51,789 nucleotides of DNA, taken from NCBI GenBank assembly GCA_028280515.1, contig JANQLP010000162.1:90092-141880 (forward strand), in the 5' to 3' direction. A program made the translations under genes and the position numbers. Every line of letters begins with the position of its first letter. Within the stretch, counting starts at the first letter, position 1. The notes beneath the pieces were generated by a model. It was not told the origin of the DNA, did no database searches, and worked only from the letters and a program-made list of their open reading frames with translations. Shown here in pieces: positions 18,057 to 26,151 of this stretch. The DNA is from Hyphomicrobiales bacterium (GTDB lineage: Bacteria; Pseudomonadota; Alphaproteobacteria; Rhizobiales; Methyloligellaceae).

Positions 18057-18764
18057 ATGAAAGTCGCTATCCTTACAACAAACACATTGCATCATGCTTA
18101 TTTTGTGAAATGTTTAAATGAGTTAGATATTACGCTTTATGTGTTTGAAGAGAAAGAATCCGTTCAACCTCCTTTTAAAACATCTCACCCTTTCGAGGCC
18201 GAGAGAGATGTTTATGAGCAGCACTTTTGGTTCAGTGATAAGTCTTCTTCCATTCATGATTATGCAGAAACTCAGAGTTTTAAAAATATCAACGATAAAG
18301 AATTTAGTGACGCTATTCGGCACTATAATCCTGATTTAAGTATCGCCTTTGGAACCAGAAAATTAGCAAGAGAGACGATTAACAGTTGTGGTTATATTCT
18401 CAACCTACATGGCGGTGACCCACAAGCTTATCGAGGTTTAGATACACATCTTTGGGCCATTTATCATGGGGATTATGATAATCTAAAAACCTCCCTTCAT
18501 ATTTTAGATGATCAATTAGATACAGGTGATATTGTCGATATAGCGGCTCTTTCAATACAACCCAATATGCCGTTAACAGAACTTCGCGCCAGAAATACCG
18601 AAACCTGCGTAAATTTATGCAAGTCCGCTTTAAATACATTAAAACAAAAAGGATTCATTAAGACTTCACCTCAAGAGCAAAAAGGGCGATATTATTCGTT
18701 CATGCCACCACAATTAAAAGAATTATGCGTTCAAAAATTCGCAAATTACACGAAGAACTTATAA
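18057..18764 (+). CDS. Formyltransferase-fold protein (putative sugar N-formyltransferase)
   Basis: A 235-residue protein with the formyl-transferase N-terminal fold. The sequence LNLHGGDPQAYRGLDTHLWA carries the catalytic Asn116 and His118, and LDTGDIV supplies the expected Asp155. Such enzymes move a formyl group from N10-formyltetrahydrofolate to methionyl-tRNA, a nucleotide or an amino-sugar. This one lacks the C-terminal tRNA-binding domain of Fmt, so an amino-sugar acceptor is more likely (inference). Composition is strongly AT-rich, unlike the host genes. The deacetylase begins directly after its stop; the pair suggests modification of a surface glycan. I cannot name the substrate. Confidence 0.75.
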   Translation: MKVAILTTNTLHHAYFVKCLNELDITLYVFEEKESVQPPFKTSHPFEAERDVYEQHFWFSDKSSSIHDYAETQSFKNINDKEFSDAIRHYNPDLSIAFGTRKLARETINSCGYILNLHGGDPQAYRGLDTHLWAIYHGDYDNLKTSLHILDDQLDTGDIVDIAALSIQPNMPLTELRARNTETCVNLCKSALNTLKQKGFIKTSPQEQKGRYYSFMPPQLKELCVQKFANYTKNL

Positions 18765-19670
18765 GTGAATTATACAGAATTCCTTACCGACAACACCTAT
18801 GCCATTTACCTGCTACATGGCGTACATAAGAATGCGGAAACCAAGGTTAGAAATTATACGCGTAAACATATTCCTGATACGGATTTTATAGCCTTCCTGA
18901 AAACACTCCTTGAGGCTGGTGGGACACCAGTTTCTATGGATGATATTGTGAACGCTAAAATAGAAGGTAGAGCTTTACCTCCAAAATCTTTCGCAATTAC
19001 TTTTGATGATGGATTTGAAAATAATCTAACCGTTGCGGCGCCTATCTTGGAATCCTTGAATATTCCTGCAACTTATTACATTACAACAGATTTTATAGAT
19101 CAAAATCGCATGTCATGGATTGACCGCATAGAACTGGTTGTGGAAGAATCACCTGTAGAAAAACTATCCCTTCCCTGGGGAGAAGAAAGCTTCAAAAATA
19201 TTGAGGAAAAACGGCGTTTTCTAGACAATGTCAGACTGCATGTTAAAACAACGCCATCCCTCAACCCAGATGAAATTGCAACACAGATACAAAATCAACT
19301 TGGCTTTGATGAAATCTGGTCTAGCACGCATCCACTTGATCAAAAGTTAAATTGGTCACAGGTCAAAGAACTTTCCAAAATTCAAGGCAGTACCATTGGC
19401 GGACATACACATACACATCCGATTATGTCTTATCTAAATGATAACGATTTGAGTTATGAAATTGATCACAGCCTGATTTTACTCAAAGAAAAAGGCCAAT
19501 TACGTCATATAAATCATTATTCTTATCCGGAAGGGTTAGAGCATTGTTATAACCAAAAAGTTATAGATGCACTCAAGCAACGCAATATCGTATGTAGCCC
19601 TTCAGCTATTCATGGTATTAATGATAAAAAAGTTGATCTATTTAACTTACTCAGAGTCACGGTCACCTAA
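18765..19670 (+). CDS. Polysaccharide deacetylase (NodB-type), AT-rich island gene
   Basis: A 301-residue carbohydrate esterase 4-type domain. FAITFDDGF (Asp81-Asp82 pair) is motif 1, GGHTHTHP (His214 and His218, metal ligands) is motif 2, and HYSYPEG near residue 250 is motif 3. The family removes acetyl groups from N-acetylated sugars. No signal peptide is seen, so it is likely cytoplasmic and acts on an intermediate rather than a finished envelope polymer (inference). The GTG start follows the upstream TAA with no gap, so the two genes are translationally coupled. Codon use is AT-rich, as in its partner. Confidence 0.85.
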   Translation: MNYTEFLTDNTYAIYLLHGVHKNAETKVRNYTRKHIPDTDFIAFLKTLLEAGGTPVSMDDIVNAKIEGRALPPKSFAITFDDGFENNLTVAAPILESLNIPATYYITTDFIDQNRMSWIDRIELVVEESPVEKLSLPWGEESFKNIEEKRRFLDNVRLHVKTTPSLNPDEIATQIQNQLGFDEIWSSTHPLDQKLNWSQVKELSKIQGSTIGGHTHTHPIMSYLNDNDLSYEIDHSLILLKEKGQLRHINHYSYPEGLEHCYNQKVIDALKQRNIVCSPSAIHGINDKKVDLFNLLRVTVT

Positions 19671-20120
19671 CCCCTCTTAAACCAAGCCCTTCCTTCATCC
19701 ACATAATAAACTACACGCCCACCACAATTTTCGATATAGATATTAGTGATCAAACACGATTATCAATAGTTTTGACATATGTCTGAGGCATCTGGCGACC
19801 TGATCGCTTGTTCTGCTTTGTCTGGCAATCATGAACAGCGGCGCGCAGACTGGCGCCTTCAACTTCGACGTCGCGCCGCAGCCGACCTGTCCCTGATACT
19901 GCCGTCCTTTTACCGCCTCAGGGGGAAGCTTCGGCGCCCCCTTCTTCTTTGCAGGACCGAAGTATCACAACCCTGTACATGATCCATTCCGTGACCTGTC
20001 TAATCGGCGAACTGCCAATGGAGTGGACCCCCGGACTGAATCGGGGGGTGACGGAAAGAACGAAGGACGTCGAGTCACGTATTGGATGGGATGACGGTTA
20101 TCGTCGCCTTGCCCCAACAT
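19671..20120. other. Right flank of the AT-rich insert
   Basis: AT-rich sequence continues to about 19780 and then returns to host-like composition. I see no intact gene. On the minus strand a short open tail of about 28 codons (19667-19752, reading NIYIENCGGRVVYYVDEGRA near its end) has a protein-like composition, and its stop overlaps the deacetylase stop. It may be a truncated gene. A hairpin with GGGGG...CCCCC arms at 19921-19941 is followed by a pyrimidine-rich run, and could be a weak terminator on the plus strand. Confidence 0.4.
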
Positions 20121-20514
20121 CGTCATTCCGGCGAACGCCGGAATCCAGTGCGGACGTGCCATACAGAACGCTGCCGGGTTCTGGATCCCGGATCGCGGGC
20201 CGGGTCGAACGCAGTACCACACCTGCCGCCGTGGCCGTCCCTTGTCCGGGATGACGATCTAAACCGTCTTTGTGTCTTTCTTATCGTCATTCTGGCCCCC
20301 GCCTGCGCGGGAGCCGGCTTCAGAGGCGGCATCAAAACAAGGAGCCGAAATTTCCGCGAAGGCGGGAATCCGCATCAGAAGCTCATGCGATGAACTGCCG
20401 GATCCCGGATCACATGACGCGCTTTCAGCGCGCACTGTCCGGGAGTTCAAACATGGGCGGATTGCAGACATGGACGTAGCAGGCCCACAAGGCCGCCGCT
20501 TGTCCGGGATGAGG
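20121..20514 (+). repeat. Composite palindromic repeat, right copy (R1-spacer-R2)
   Basis: R1 (20121-20256) runs from CGTCATTCCGG to CCGGGATGACG, which are inverted at 10 of 11 bases, and contains the CGGCGAACGCCG hairpin, GAATCCAGTGCGGACGTGCC and GGATCCCGGATC. A 28-base spacer (20257-20284) follows, matching the left spacer at about 24 of 28 positions. R2 (20285-20514) begins CGTCATTCTGG, contains a second TTCCGCGAAGGCGGGAATCC module and ends CCGGGATGAGG. Homology to the left copy is clearest over L1/R1 and the start of L2/R2. Orientation is the same as the left copy. Confidence 0.8.
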
Positions 20515-20597
20515 CGTCCGTCTCCGGTAACGCTTGACTTCCCCTGCTTTCCCGGTAGGTTCCTGCTCACTTCACGAGATCCCGAAGGACCTTCGAC

Positions 20598-20765
20598 ATG
20601 GCCAAGGCGACCACACTGAAAATCAAGCTCGAGAGCACGGCCGGCACGGGCTACTACTACGTGACGAAGAAGAATTCGCGCACGCAGACTGAGAAGCTCA
20701 CCATGAAGAAGTACGATCCGGTCGCGCGCAAGCACGTCGAGTTCAAAGAGACCAAGATCAAATAG
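20598..20765 (+). CDS. rpmG: 50S ribosomal protein L33
   Basis: A 55-residue basic protein reading [20 protein letters not shown], with YVTKKNSRT and a C-terminus ending FKETKIK. It is the cysteine-free (zinc-independent) form of L33 typical of proteobacteria, full length. It lies near pleD on the opposite strand, an arrangement I recall from other Hyphomicrobiales. It sits 84 bases after the right composite repeat, so its upstream region is probably one border of the accessory block. Confidence 0.96.
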   Translation: MAKATTLKIKLESTAGTGYYYVTKKNSRTQTEKLTMKKYDPVARKHVEFKETKIK

Positions 20766-21345
20766 GCGACCACGCGCGCGGTTCAGCGTACGCGCCGCCA
20801 GCACAATTACTTGCGGCAATTTGAGTGTGAGGCCAGCCCCGCAACCATTCGGTAGCGGGGTAGATCCGAATTGGTCAACAGGGCTGGCCAACAAGCCAAA
20901 TGGACCAAAGAGGGCCTTGGTCATCTGACTTGGTGGCCGGCCGGCAAACGGCGTTTACGAGGAGGCCACTCATACCGTCTACCGGCCAGCCAAACCCCAC
21001 GGACCCAGGAGATGCGGCGGACCTGAGCACTCCGCAGGGTTATCTCTTTTTCGGGGCGACGGTTGCCGAAGGATACGCCAGTCGAGTCACGTGGAGTGGC
21101 GATCCCTCAATCTCAAACGCCTCCCCGTTTTTCAACGCAGACTGGACGCCAACCATAGCGTAACCTGCGCCCCGCCAAAATCAATCGATCTTACCCTGCC
21201 ATTAAACGAAAAGACCTGTCAAAGTAAAGTGTTAACCTTAAACTTTCACACGAAACGTGAGCAGGCGCCGGACGCGAAGTCCGCAGTTATCCACAATCTT
21301 TGGGGGAAGTGGCGCAAATAGTGCGCCCGGTCGATTTGTGCCGGC
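20766..21345. other. Convergent intergenic region, 580 bases
   Basis: Between rpmG and pleD, which converge. No credible gene is seen. A nested inverted repeat lies at 20831-20889: outer arms GGCCAGCCC (20831-20839) and GGGCTGGCC (20881-20889), inner arms CCCCGC (20837-20842) and GCGGGG (20855-20860). It could be a transcribed structure downstream of rpmG. The segment near 21225-21250 is locally AT-rich. A single TTATCCACA (21287-21295) matches the DnaA-box consensus. Confidence 0.5.
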
Positions 21346-22716
21346 TTAGGCGGCGTCGGCGACGACCCGGTTCCGGCCGTCGCGCTTTGCGCAGTACAGC
21401 GCCTGGTCGGCGCGCTTGATAATCGCGTCCGGCGTATCCTCCAGGCCCTCCAGAGACGCCACGCCCACGCTCGCGGTGATCTTGATCTGGGAGCCGCCGG
21501 GCAACTGGAACGGGGCGGCGGCAATGCACTGGCGCAGCCGCTCGCCCACCATATACGCCTTGGCGAGATCGGTGTCGGGCATCATCACGACGAATTCTTC
21601 GCCGCCAAGACGGCACGCCATGTCGATGCCGCGCGTATTCTTGCGGACGCGCAATCCGAACTCCCGCAGCACCTCGTCACCCGCATCGTGACCATGGGTG
21701 TCGTTGACGGACTTGAAGTAGTCGATGTCGGCCACCAGGACCGACAACGGTTTCCCCCGTTGCATGGCCTCGTCGAACAGTGTCCTGAGGTGGGATTCCA
21801 TGTAGCGCCGGTTGTACAGACCGGTGAGCGAGTCCGTGATGGCGAGCTCGACACTTTCCTCCAACCGGCTGCGCAGCCTGTCCGAATACCGCTTGCGTTT
21901 GATCTGCGTGCGCACCCGGGCCAGCAGTTCGTTCTTTTCGATCGGCCGGACGAGGTAGTCGTTCACGCCCATATCGAGGCCGCGCAGCAATCGCACGTCT
22001 TCGTCGGGTTCGGCCAGGATCAGGATCGGCAGATGGCGGGTGCGGTCGAGCGAGCGCACCTGAGAACACAGCCGCAGGCCATCGGTCTCCGAGAGGCTCA
22101 GGCTGACGATCAGCAGGTCGTAGTCGCCGTCCGGCAGGTTCAGGATCGCCTGCTGCGGATCACGCTGAAGCTGCACGCGCTGTTCGCGGGACAGGGTCGC
22201 CATGATCCGCTCGGCAGAGCGCTCATTGTCCTCGACAAGGAGGATGCTTCCACCGACGCCGGCGCGCGTATCACTCGCAAGGCCGTCGGCGCCGACACCC
22301 ATCTGCTCGCTGGTTGAGGCCCGCATGAGCATTTCGTCGGTCAGGGTCTTGAGGCGTGACAGGTTCTTCACGCGCGTGATGAGTGCGATATCGTCGACCG
22401 GCTTGGTCAGAAAGTCATCCGCGCCCGCCTCCAGTCCCTGAACGCGGTCGGATGGCTGATCGAGCGCGGTCACCATGATGACGGGGATGTAGTGCGTCTT
22501 CGGATCCGCCTTGAGGCGGCGGCAGACCTCGAAACCGTCCATGCCCGGCATCATAACGTCGAGCAGGACCACGTCGGGGCCTTCGTTCGCGCAGATCTCG
22601 AGCGCCTCGGGTCCCGACCGTGCCGTTAGCGTCTCGAAATACTCGACCGTCAGCCGCGCCTCGAGCAGTTTCACATTCGCTTCGATGTCATCGACGATGA
22701 GGACCCGAGCTGTCAT
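21346..22716 (-). CDS. pleD: Response regulator diguanylate cyclase PleD
   Basis: A 456-residue REC-REC-GGDEF protein that makes cyclic di-GMP, controlling the swarmer-to-stalked (motile-to-sessile) transition in alphaproteobacteria. REC1 has the phospho-acceptor Asp53 (VVLLDVMMPGMDG). REC2 (residues 155-275) has Ser205 where the acceptor Asp is expected, so it is an adaptor domain, as in Caulobacter PleD. The catalytic GGEEF motif is at 371-375, and the RGID inhibitory-site motif (RxxD) at 362-365 suggests product feedback. It lies 26 bases downstream of divK in the same orientation, matching the known divK-pleD operon. Confidence 0.96.
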   Translation of the reverse strand: MTARVLIVDDIEANVKLLEARLTVEYFETLTARSGPEALEICANEGPDVVLLDVMMPGMDGFEVCRRLKADPKTHYIPVIMVTALDQPSDRVQGLEAGADDFLTKPVDDIALITRVKNLSRLKTLTDEMLMRASTSEQMGVGADGLASDTRAGVGGSILLVEDNERSAERIMATLSREQRVQLQRDPQQAILNLPDGDYDLLIVSLSLSETDGLRLCSQVRSLDRTRHLPILILAEPDEDVRLLRGLDMGVNDYLVRPIEKNELLARVRTQIKRKRYSDRLRSRLEESVELAITDSLTGLYNRRYMESHLRTLFDEAMQRGKPLSVLVADIDYFKSVNDTHGHDAGDEVLREFGLRVRKNTRGIDMACRLGGEEFVVMMPDTDLAKAYMVGERLRQCIAAAPFQLPGGSQIKITASVGVASLEGLEDTPDAIIKRADQALYCAKRDGRNRVVADAA

Positions 22717-22742
22717 AGCGTGATCTCAAGCTCCCCGAGCGG

Positions 22743-23114
22743 CTAGGCGTCACCGATGAATTCACGCACCGTGTCCATGAAATTGGTCACGGATATGGGT
22801 TTCGATATGTAGGCCTCACACCCGCCCTCACGGATGCGCTCCTCGTCACCCTTCATGGCGAAGGCCGTGACTGCGACAACCGGAATATCGCGCAGGGCAT
22901 CGTCTTCCTTCAGCCACTTCGTGACTTCCAGCCCGGACACCTCGGGCAACTGGATATCCATCAGGATGAGGTCGGGATGATGCTCACGCGCAAGCTCCAA
23001 CGCCTGCAGACCTTCGCGTGTCTGAAGGGTCTGGTAGCCATGAGCGTCCAGCAGATCGTGGAACAGCTTCATGTTGAGGTCGTTGTCTTCGACAATCAGA
23101 ACTGTTTTCGTCAT
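22743..23114 (-). CDS. divK: Single-domain response regulator DivK
   Basis: A 123-residue receiver domain with no output domain. It shows the acidic pair (VEDND), the phospho-acceptor in [14 protein letters not shown], the conserved Thr in [10 protein letters not shown] and the Lys in ISKPIS. DivK conveys DivJ/PleC kinase signals to DivL-CckA, restraining CtrA in the alphaproteobacterial cell cycle. The ATG at 23114 ([18 protein letters not shown]) gives the standard length; the frame remains open upstream to 23339, but those residues are not part of the family. pleD follows. Confidence 0.96.
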   Translation of the reverse strand: MTKTVLIVEDNDLNMKLFHDLLDAHGYQTLQTREGLQALELAREHHPDLILMDIQLPEVSGLEVTKWLKEDDALRDIPVVAVTAFAMKGDEERIREGGCEAYISKPISVTNFMDTVREFIGDA

Positions 23115-23331
23115 GGGCCCGGCCATCGTCGAATCGGTAGCCCCATAATCGGACATGCCGCCAGAATATTCCATGCCATCCAACCGCCGGAACGGTCCCC
23201 TGATAATCGGCAGCTTGACGCCACACCCTTGGATTATTTTTCTCATTTGACCCAAAAACCCGTAATTAAGTCTTAAGGCGGACCCACATTTCCTTGCAAA
23301 GCCGTGGTGTTGGACGGAATTATTGCTTCCG

Positions 23332-23628
23332 ATGACCAAGCAGCCCCCCCTTTCCGCCGACGCCGCCCACGATATCGCCGTTCAGGCGCTTACATTCGTT
23401 GCCGGCGACCCGGACATTCTCAACCGGTTTCTGGGGACCACCGGCTGGACCGCGCAGAGCCTGCAGGAGCCGGAGACCCGCGAGACGTTACCGCGCGCCG
23501 CGCTTGAGTATCTGATGGGCGCGGACGATCTGCTTCTGACTTTTGCTGCAAACGCCGGTGTCGACCCGGCCGACGTTGCGCGCGCGCACCATGCGCTGCA
23601 GAACGCGTCCGCGCACGATGGACAATGA
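23332..23628 (+). CDS. DUF3572 domain protein
   Basis: A 98-residue protein of unknown function, divergent from divK. It resembles DUF3572: helical, with [19 protein letters not shown] near the N-terminus and an acidic alpha-helical C-terminal half ([19 protein letters not shown]). ATG 23332 (MTKQPPL) is preferred over an in-frame TTG nine bases upstream. Its TGA overlaps the ATG of the next gene by four bases (ATGA), so the two are coupled. Confidence 0.8.
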   Translation: MTKQPPLSADAAHDIAVQALTFVAGDPDILNRFLGTTGWTAQSLQEPETRETLPRAALEYLMGADDLLLTFAANAGVDPADVARAHHALQNASAHDGQ

Positions 23629-24575
23629 CCGGAGCTGATCGCGGACCGCCGGACCCTGCGCGCGTCGGGATCGACCTCGGCGGCACGAAGATCGCCGGTA
23701 TTCTCATGCAAACGGGCGGGACGGTCGCGGCGGAGGCCCGCCTCGATACGCCGAAGGGCAGCTACGACCGGACAGTCGAAGCTATTTCCGAACTCGCCGC
23801 GCGCCTGACACAACAAACAGATCAGCCGGCGAGTATCGGTATCGGCATCCCGGGATCAATTTCGCCCGCCTCCGGACGGGTACAGAACGCCAATTCGACA
23901 TGGTTGAACGGCCGGCCACTGAAGGAAGATATCGAAGCCGCCATCGGCCGTCCTGTGAGGATTGCCAACGATGCGAACTGCTTCGCCCTGTCCGAAGCGA
24001 CCGACGGCGCGGGCTTAGGTGCTGCAAGCGTCTTTGGCGTCATCATCGGAACCGGGTGCGGCGGGGGCCTTGTGGTCGACGGGCGTATCGTGGACGGGCC
24101 GCGCGGCATCGGCGGTGAATGGGGTCACAATCCGCTTCCCTGGCTGGAGAAGGACGAACTTCCAGGCCCGCTGTGCTGGTGCGGACGGCACGGATGTCTT
24201 GAAACCTGGGTGTCCGGACCCGGGCTTGCCGACGATCATCGCCGTGTATTCAACGAGGAGCTGAGCGCCGAGGCCATTGCCGCAGCGGCCAGCGCGGGAC
24301 AGCCCGGCGCGCGTGAGACCCTGGCGAAGCACGCGTCGCGGCTGGCGCGCGGCCTCGCGAGCGTCGTAAATATGTTTGACCCGGAGAGGATCATCCTCGG
24401 CGGTGGCCTTTCGAACATGCCCCATCTCTACGATGAATTGCCCGATCTCATCGCGCCGCACATCTTCAGCGACGATACGCACGTCAGCATCCGCCCGCCC
24501 GTGCATGGCCCGGAGAGCGGCGTTCGCGGCGCGGCGCGGCTGTGGGAGGCACCATCGGCGGACGAGAAACCGTGA
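23625..24575 (+). CDS. ROK family sugar kinase
   Basis: A 316-residue ROK-family ATP-dependent hexose kinase, probably for N-acetylglucosamine or fructose. The N-terminal phosphate loop is VGIDLGGTKIAG; ANDANCFALSEA contains the catalytic Asp region; GTGCGGGLVVDG is the second phosphate-binding segment; and the zinc-binding signature CWCGRHGCLETW is complete. The stretch HNPLPW with the conserved His precedes it. Substrate choice cannot be settled by sight. It is coupled to DUF3572 through a four-base overlap. Confidence 0.9.
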   Translation: MTGADRGPPDPARVGIDLGGTKIAGILMQTGGTVAAEARLDTPKGSYDRTVEAISELAARLTQQTDQPASIGIGIPGSISPASGRVQNANSTWLNGRPLKEDIEAAIGRPVRIANDANCFALSEATDGAGLGAASVFGVIIGTGCGGGLVVDGRIVDGPRGIGGEWGHNPLPWLEKDELPGPLCWCGRHGCLETWVSGPGLADDHRRVFNEELSAEAIAAAASAGQPGARETLAKHASRLARGLASVVNMFDPERIILGGGLSNMPHLYDELPDLIAPHIFSDDTHVSIRPPVHGPESGVRGAARLWEAPSADEKP

Positions 24576-24594
24576 AACCGAGGCTAAAGGCCCG

Positions 24595-25449
24595 TCACTC
24601 GCACCTTTGCGATGGCATCAATTCAAGCGAACTCAGATCGCCCTTGATGGCGAAGTCGCCATAATCGATCACCAGGTCGCGGCTGATCCCGTTCTCGTAA
24701 AACCGGAAGCCGAGCTGATAGACCGGCGTTTCCCCGGGCTCATCATTGTCGAAATAGCTGATCGACACCGGCCAGGAGACGAGCTTGTCGAGAGCTTCGT
24801 CGTTCTTGACGCGTTTTTCGGGGCGCTTCGCACCAGGCTTGACCGGCTTGCCGATGAAAGCGGTGGTGGCGTAGACCTTGTCGCCCTTCCCCGACCCGTC
24901 ATAGACGCGTGCCTGCAGGACGGATTTGCCCTGCTTCGCCGCCTCCAGAATGGCGAGCGAATGCTGCGTCGGGAACAACACCGGGCCCGATACCTTCAGT
25001 TCCTTCGGCTTCGGACCGCTGACGTGCACATCGACATCGCTCCTGGACGCTGCCCGTTCCGCGTCACCGCTGGTCGACTCTTCCAGCTTTTCGCCACGAT
25101 ACTGGCTTGAATTGAAGCGGAACCGCTTGCCGCGCCCCTCTTCCCATGTCGACGACCGCAGGTCCGTGGTGCTTGACCGTCCGGTTTCGCCTTCGATGCG
25201 TGTCACGAGACGCATGTTCATCGTGTATCCGTCGCATCCCGAACCGGCGAATTCGAACACCATGCGCCCCTGTACGCCTGCCACGCCGCTTGCGGGCCGG
25301 CTTTGGTCGAGCGTCATTTCATAGACCGCGCGATGTGGCACCAGATTGACGGCACCACCCGGCACGAATGCAACCGATGAATTGGCGAATGCGCCAACCA
25401 CCGCCAAGCCCAGCAACAGGGTCTTGAAGATCGTCATGCTCAATTTCAT
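24595..25449 (-). CDS. EipB-like periplasmic protein (DUF1849)
   Basis: A 284-residue exported protein, with signal peptide MKLSMTIFKTLLLGLAVVGAFANSSVAF. The body matches DUF1849 (HRAVYEMTLDQSRPASGVAGVQGRM and the C-terminal YQLGFRFYENGISRDLVIDYGDF region). Brucella EipB, the founding member, is a periplasmic beta-spiral protein needed for envelope integrity. Its conserved disulfide is matched here by Cys72 and Cys283. It converges with the ROK kinase and is divergent from the RidA operon. Confidence 0.85.
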   Translation of the reverse strand: MKLSMTIFKTLLLGLAVVGAFANSSVAFVPGGAVNLVPHRAVYEMTLDQSRPASGVAGVQGRMVFEFAGSGCDGYTMNMRLVTRIEGETGRSSTTDLRSSTWEEGRGKRFRFNSSQYRGEKLEESTSGDAERAASRSDVDVHVSGPKPKELKVSGPVLFPTQHSLAILEAAKQGKSVLQARVYDGSGKGDKVYATTAFIGKPVKPGAKRPEKRVKNDEALDKLVSWPVSISYFDNDEPGETPVYQLGFRFYENGISRDLVIDYGDFAIKGDLSSLELMPSQRCE

Positions 25450-25680
25450 TGTCGTTCGGCTTACTGGTTTATCCCCCTCAGCGCGCGATCCCGCCAGGAT
25501 CGGCGATTCCGGCAGTATCGCTCAAGATTACGGCCAAAAATGCGCTTATTTTGAATGTTGTGCAACGGAGAAGTGACGATAATCTAAACACAGTCGCGCC
25601 AAGGACTCGCCGGGTATCGCGGAACCGGCTACAACCTCCAGCCATAGACGACCCACAAAAACATGAGGAGAGACCGACCG

Positions 25681-26145
25681 ATGACGGGCGTGATCGAGGC
25701 AAAACTCACGGAGCTCGGTGTGGAACTGCCGGACGCAGCCGCACCTGCCGCCAATTATGTTCCTTTCCATCTTTCCGGCAATCAGCTCTTTGTTTCGGGC
25801 CAGTTGCCGCTGATGGCCGGCGGGCCGGACTTCAAAGGCACGCTTGGCACGGACATCGATGTCGACACAGCGCAACAGGCGGCGCGCGCCTGTGCAATCA
25901 ACATCCTCGCCCAGGCCAAGGCCGCATTGGGAGACCTCGACCGGATCGCGCAATGCCTGCGTCTCGGCGGGTTCGTCAACTCCGCGCCCGACTTCATCGA
26001 CCATCCCAAGGTGGTCAACGGCGCTTCGGACTTTCTGGTCGAAGCGCTGGGGGACAAGGGCCGGCACACCCGTTTCGCCGTTGGCGTCGCGTCGCTGCCG
26101 TTCGGCGTGGCGGTCGAAATCGACGCCCTGTTTGCGGTCGAATAG
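25681..26145 (+). CDS. RidA/YjgF family protein
   Basis: A 154-residue member of the RidA (YjgF/Rid) superfamily, of the slightly longer Rid subgroup. RidA proteins hydrolyse reactive enamine/imine intermediates, but many paralogues have other or unknown roles. Characteristic stretches are NQLFVSGQLPL, DLDRIAQCLRLGGFVNSAPDFIDHP and the C-terminal VGVASLPFGVAVEIDALF. The ATG at 25681 has a GAGGAG run about ten bases upstream; an in-frame ATG 18 bases earlier would overlap that site. First gene of a RidA-GDPD-DUF482-HIT run. Confidence 0.88.
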   Translation: MTGVIEAKLTELGVELPDAAAPAANYVPFHLSGNQLFVSGQLPLMAGGPDFKGTLGTDIDVDTAQQAARACAINILAQAKAALGDLDRIAQCLRLGGFVNSAPDFIDHPKVVNGASDFLVEALGDKGRHTRFAVGVASLPFGVAVEIDALFAVE

Positions 26146-26151
26146 GCGACT

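Noticed and set aside
20900-21163. An 87-codon plus-strand frame between rpmG and pleD
   Set aside because: No recognisable domain or ribosome site, and it lies across the structured intergenic segment; a chance frame.
21287-21295. Single perfect TTATCCACA, the DnaA-box consensus, in the rpmG-pleD gap
   Set aside because: One nine-base match is expected at about this frequency by chance in a 52 kb window, and no cluster of boxes, AT-rich unwinding element or dnaA/hemE neighbour is present.
21823-22250. Second PleD receiver domain missing its phospho-acceptor Asp
   Set aside because: This is the known condition of PleD REC2, which works as a dimer adaptor, so it is not a defect or novelty.
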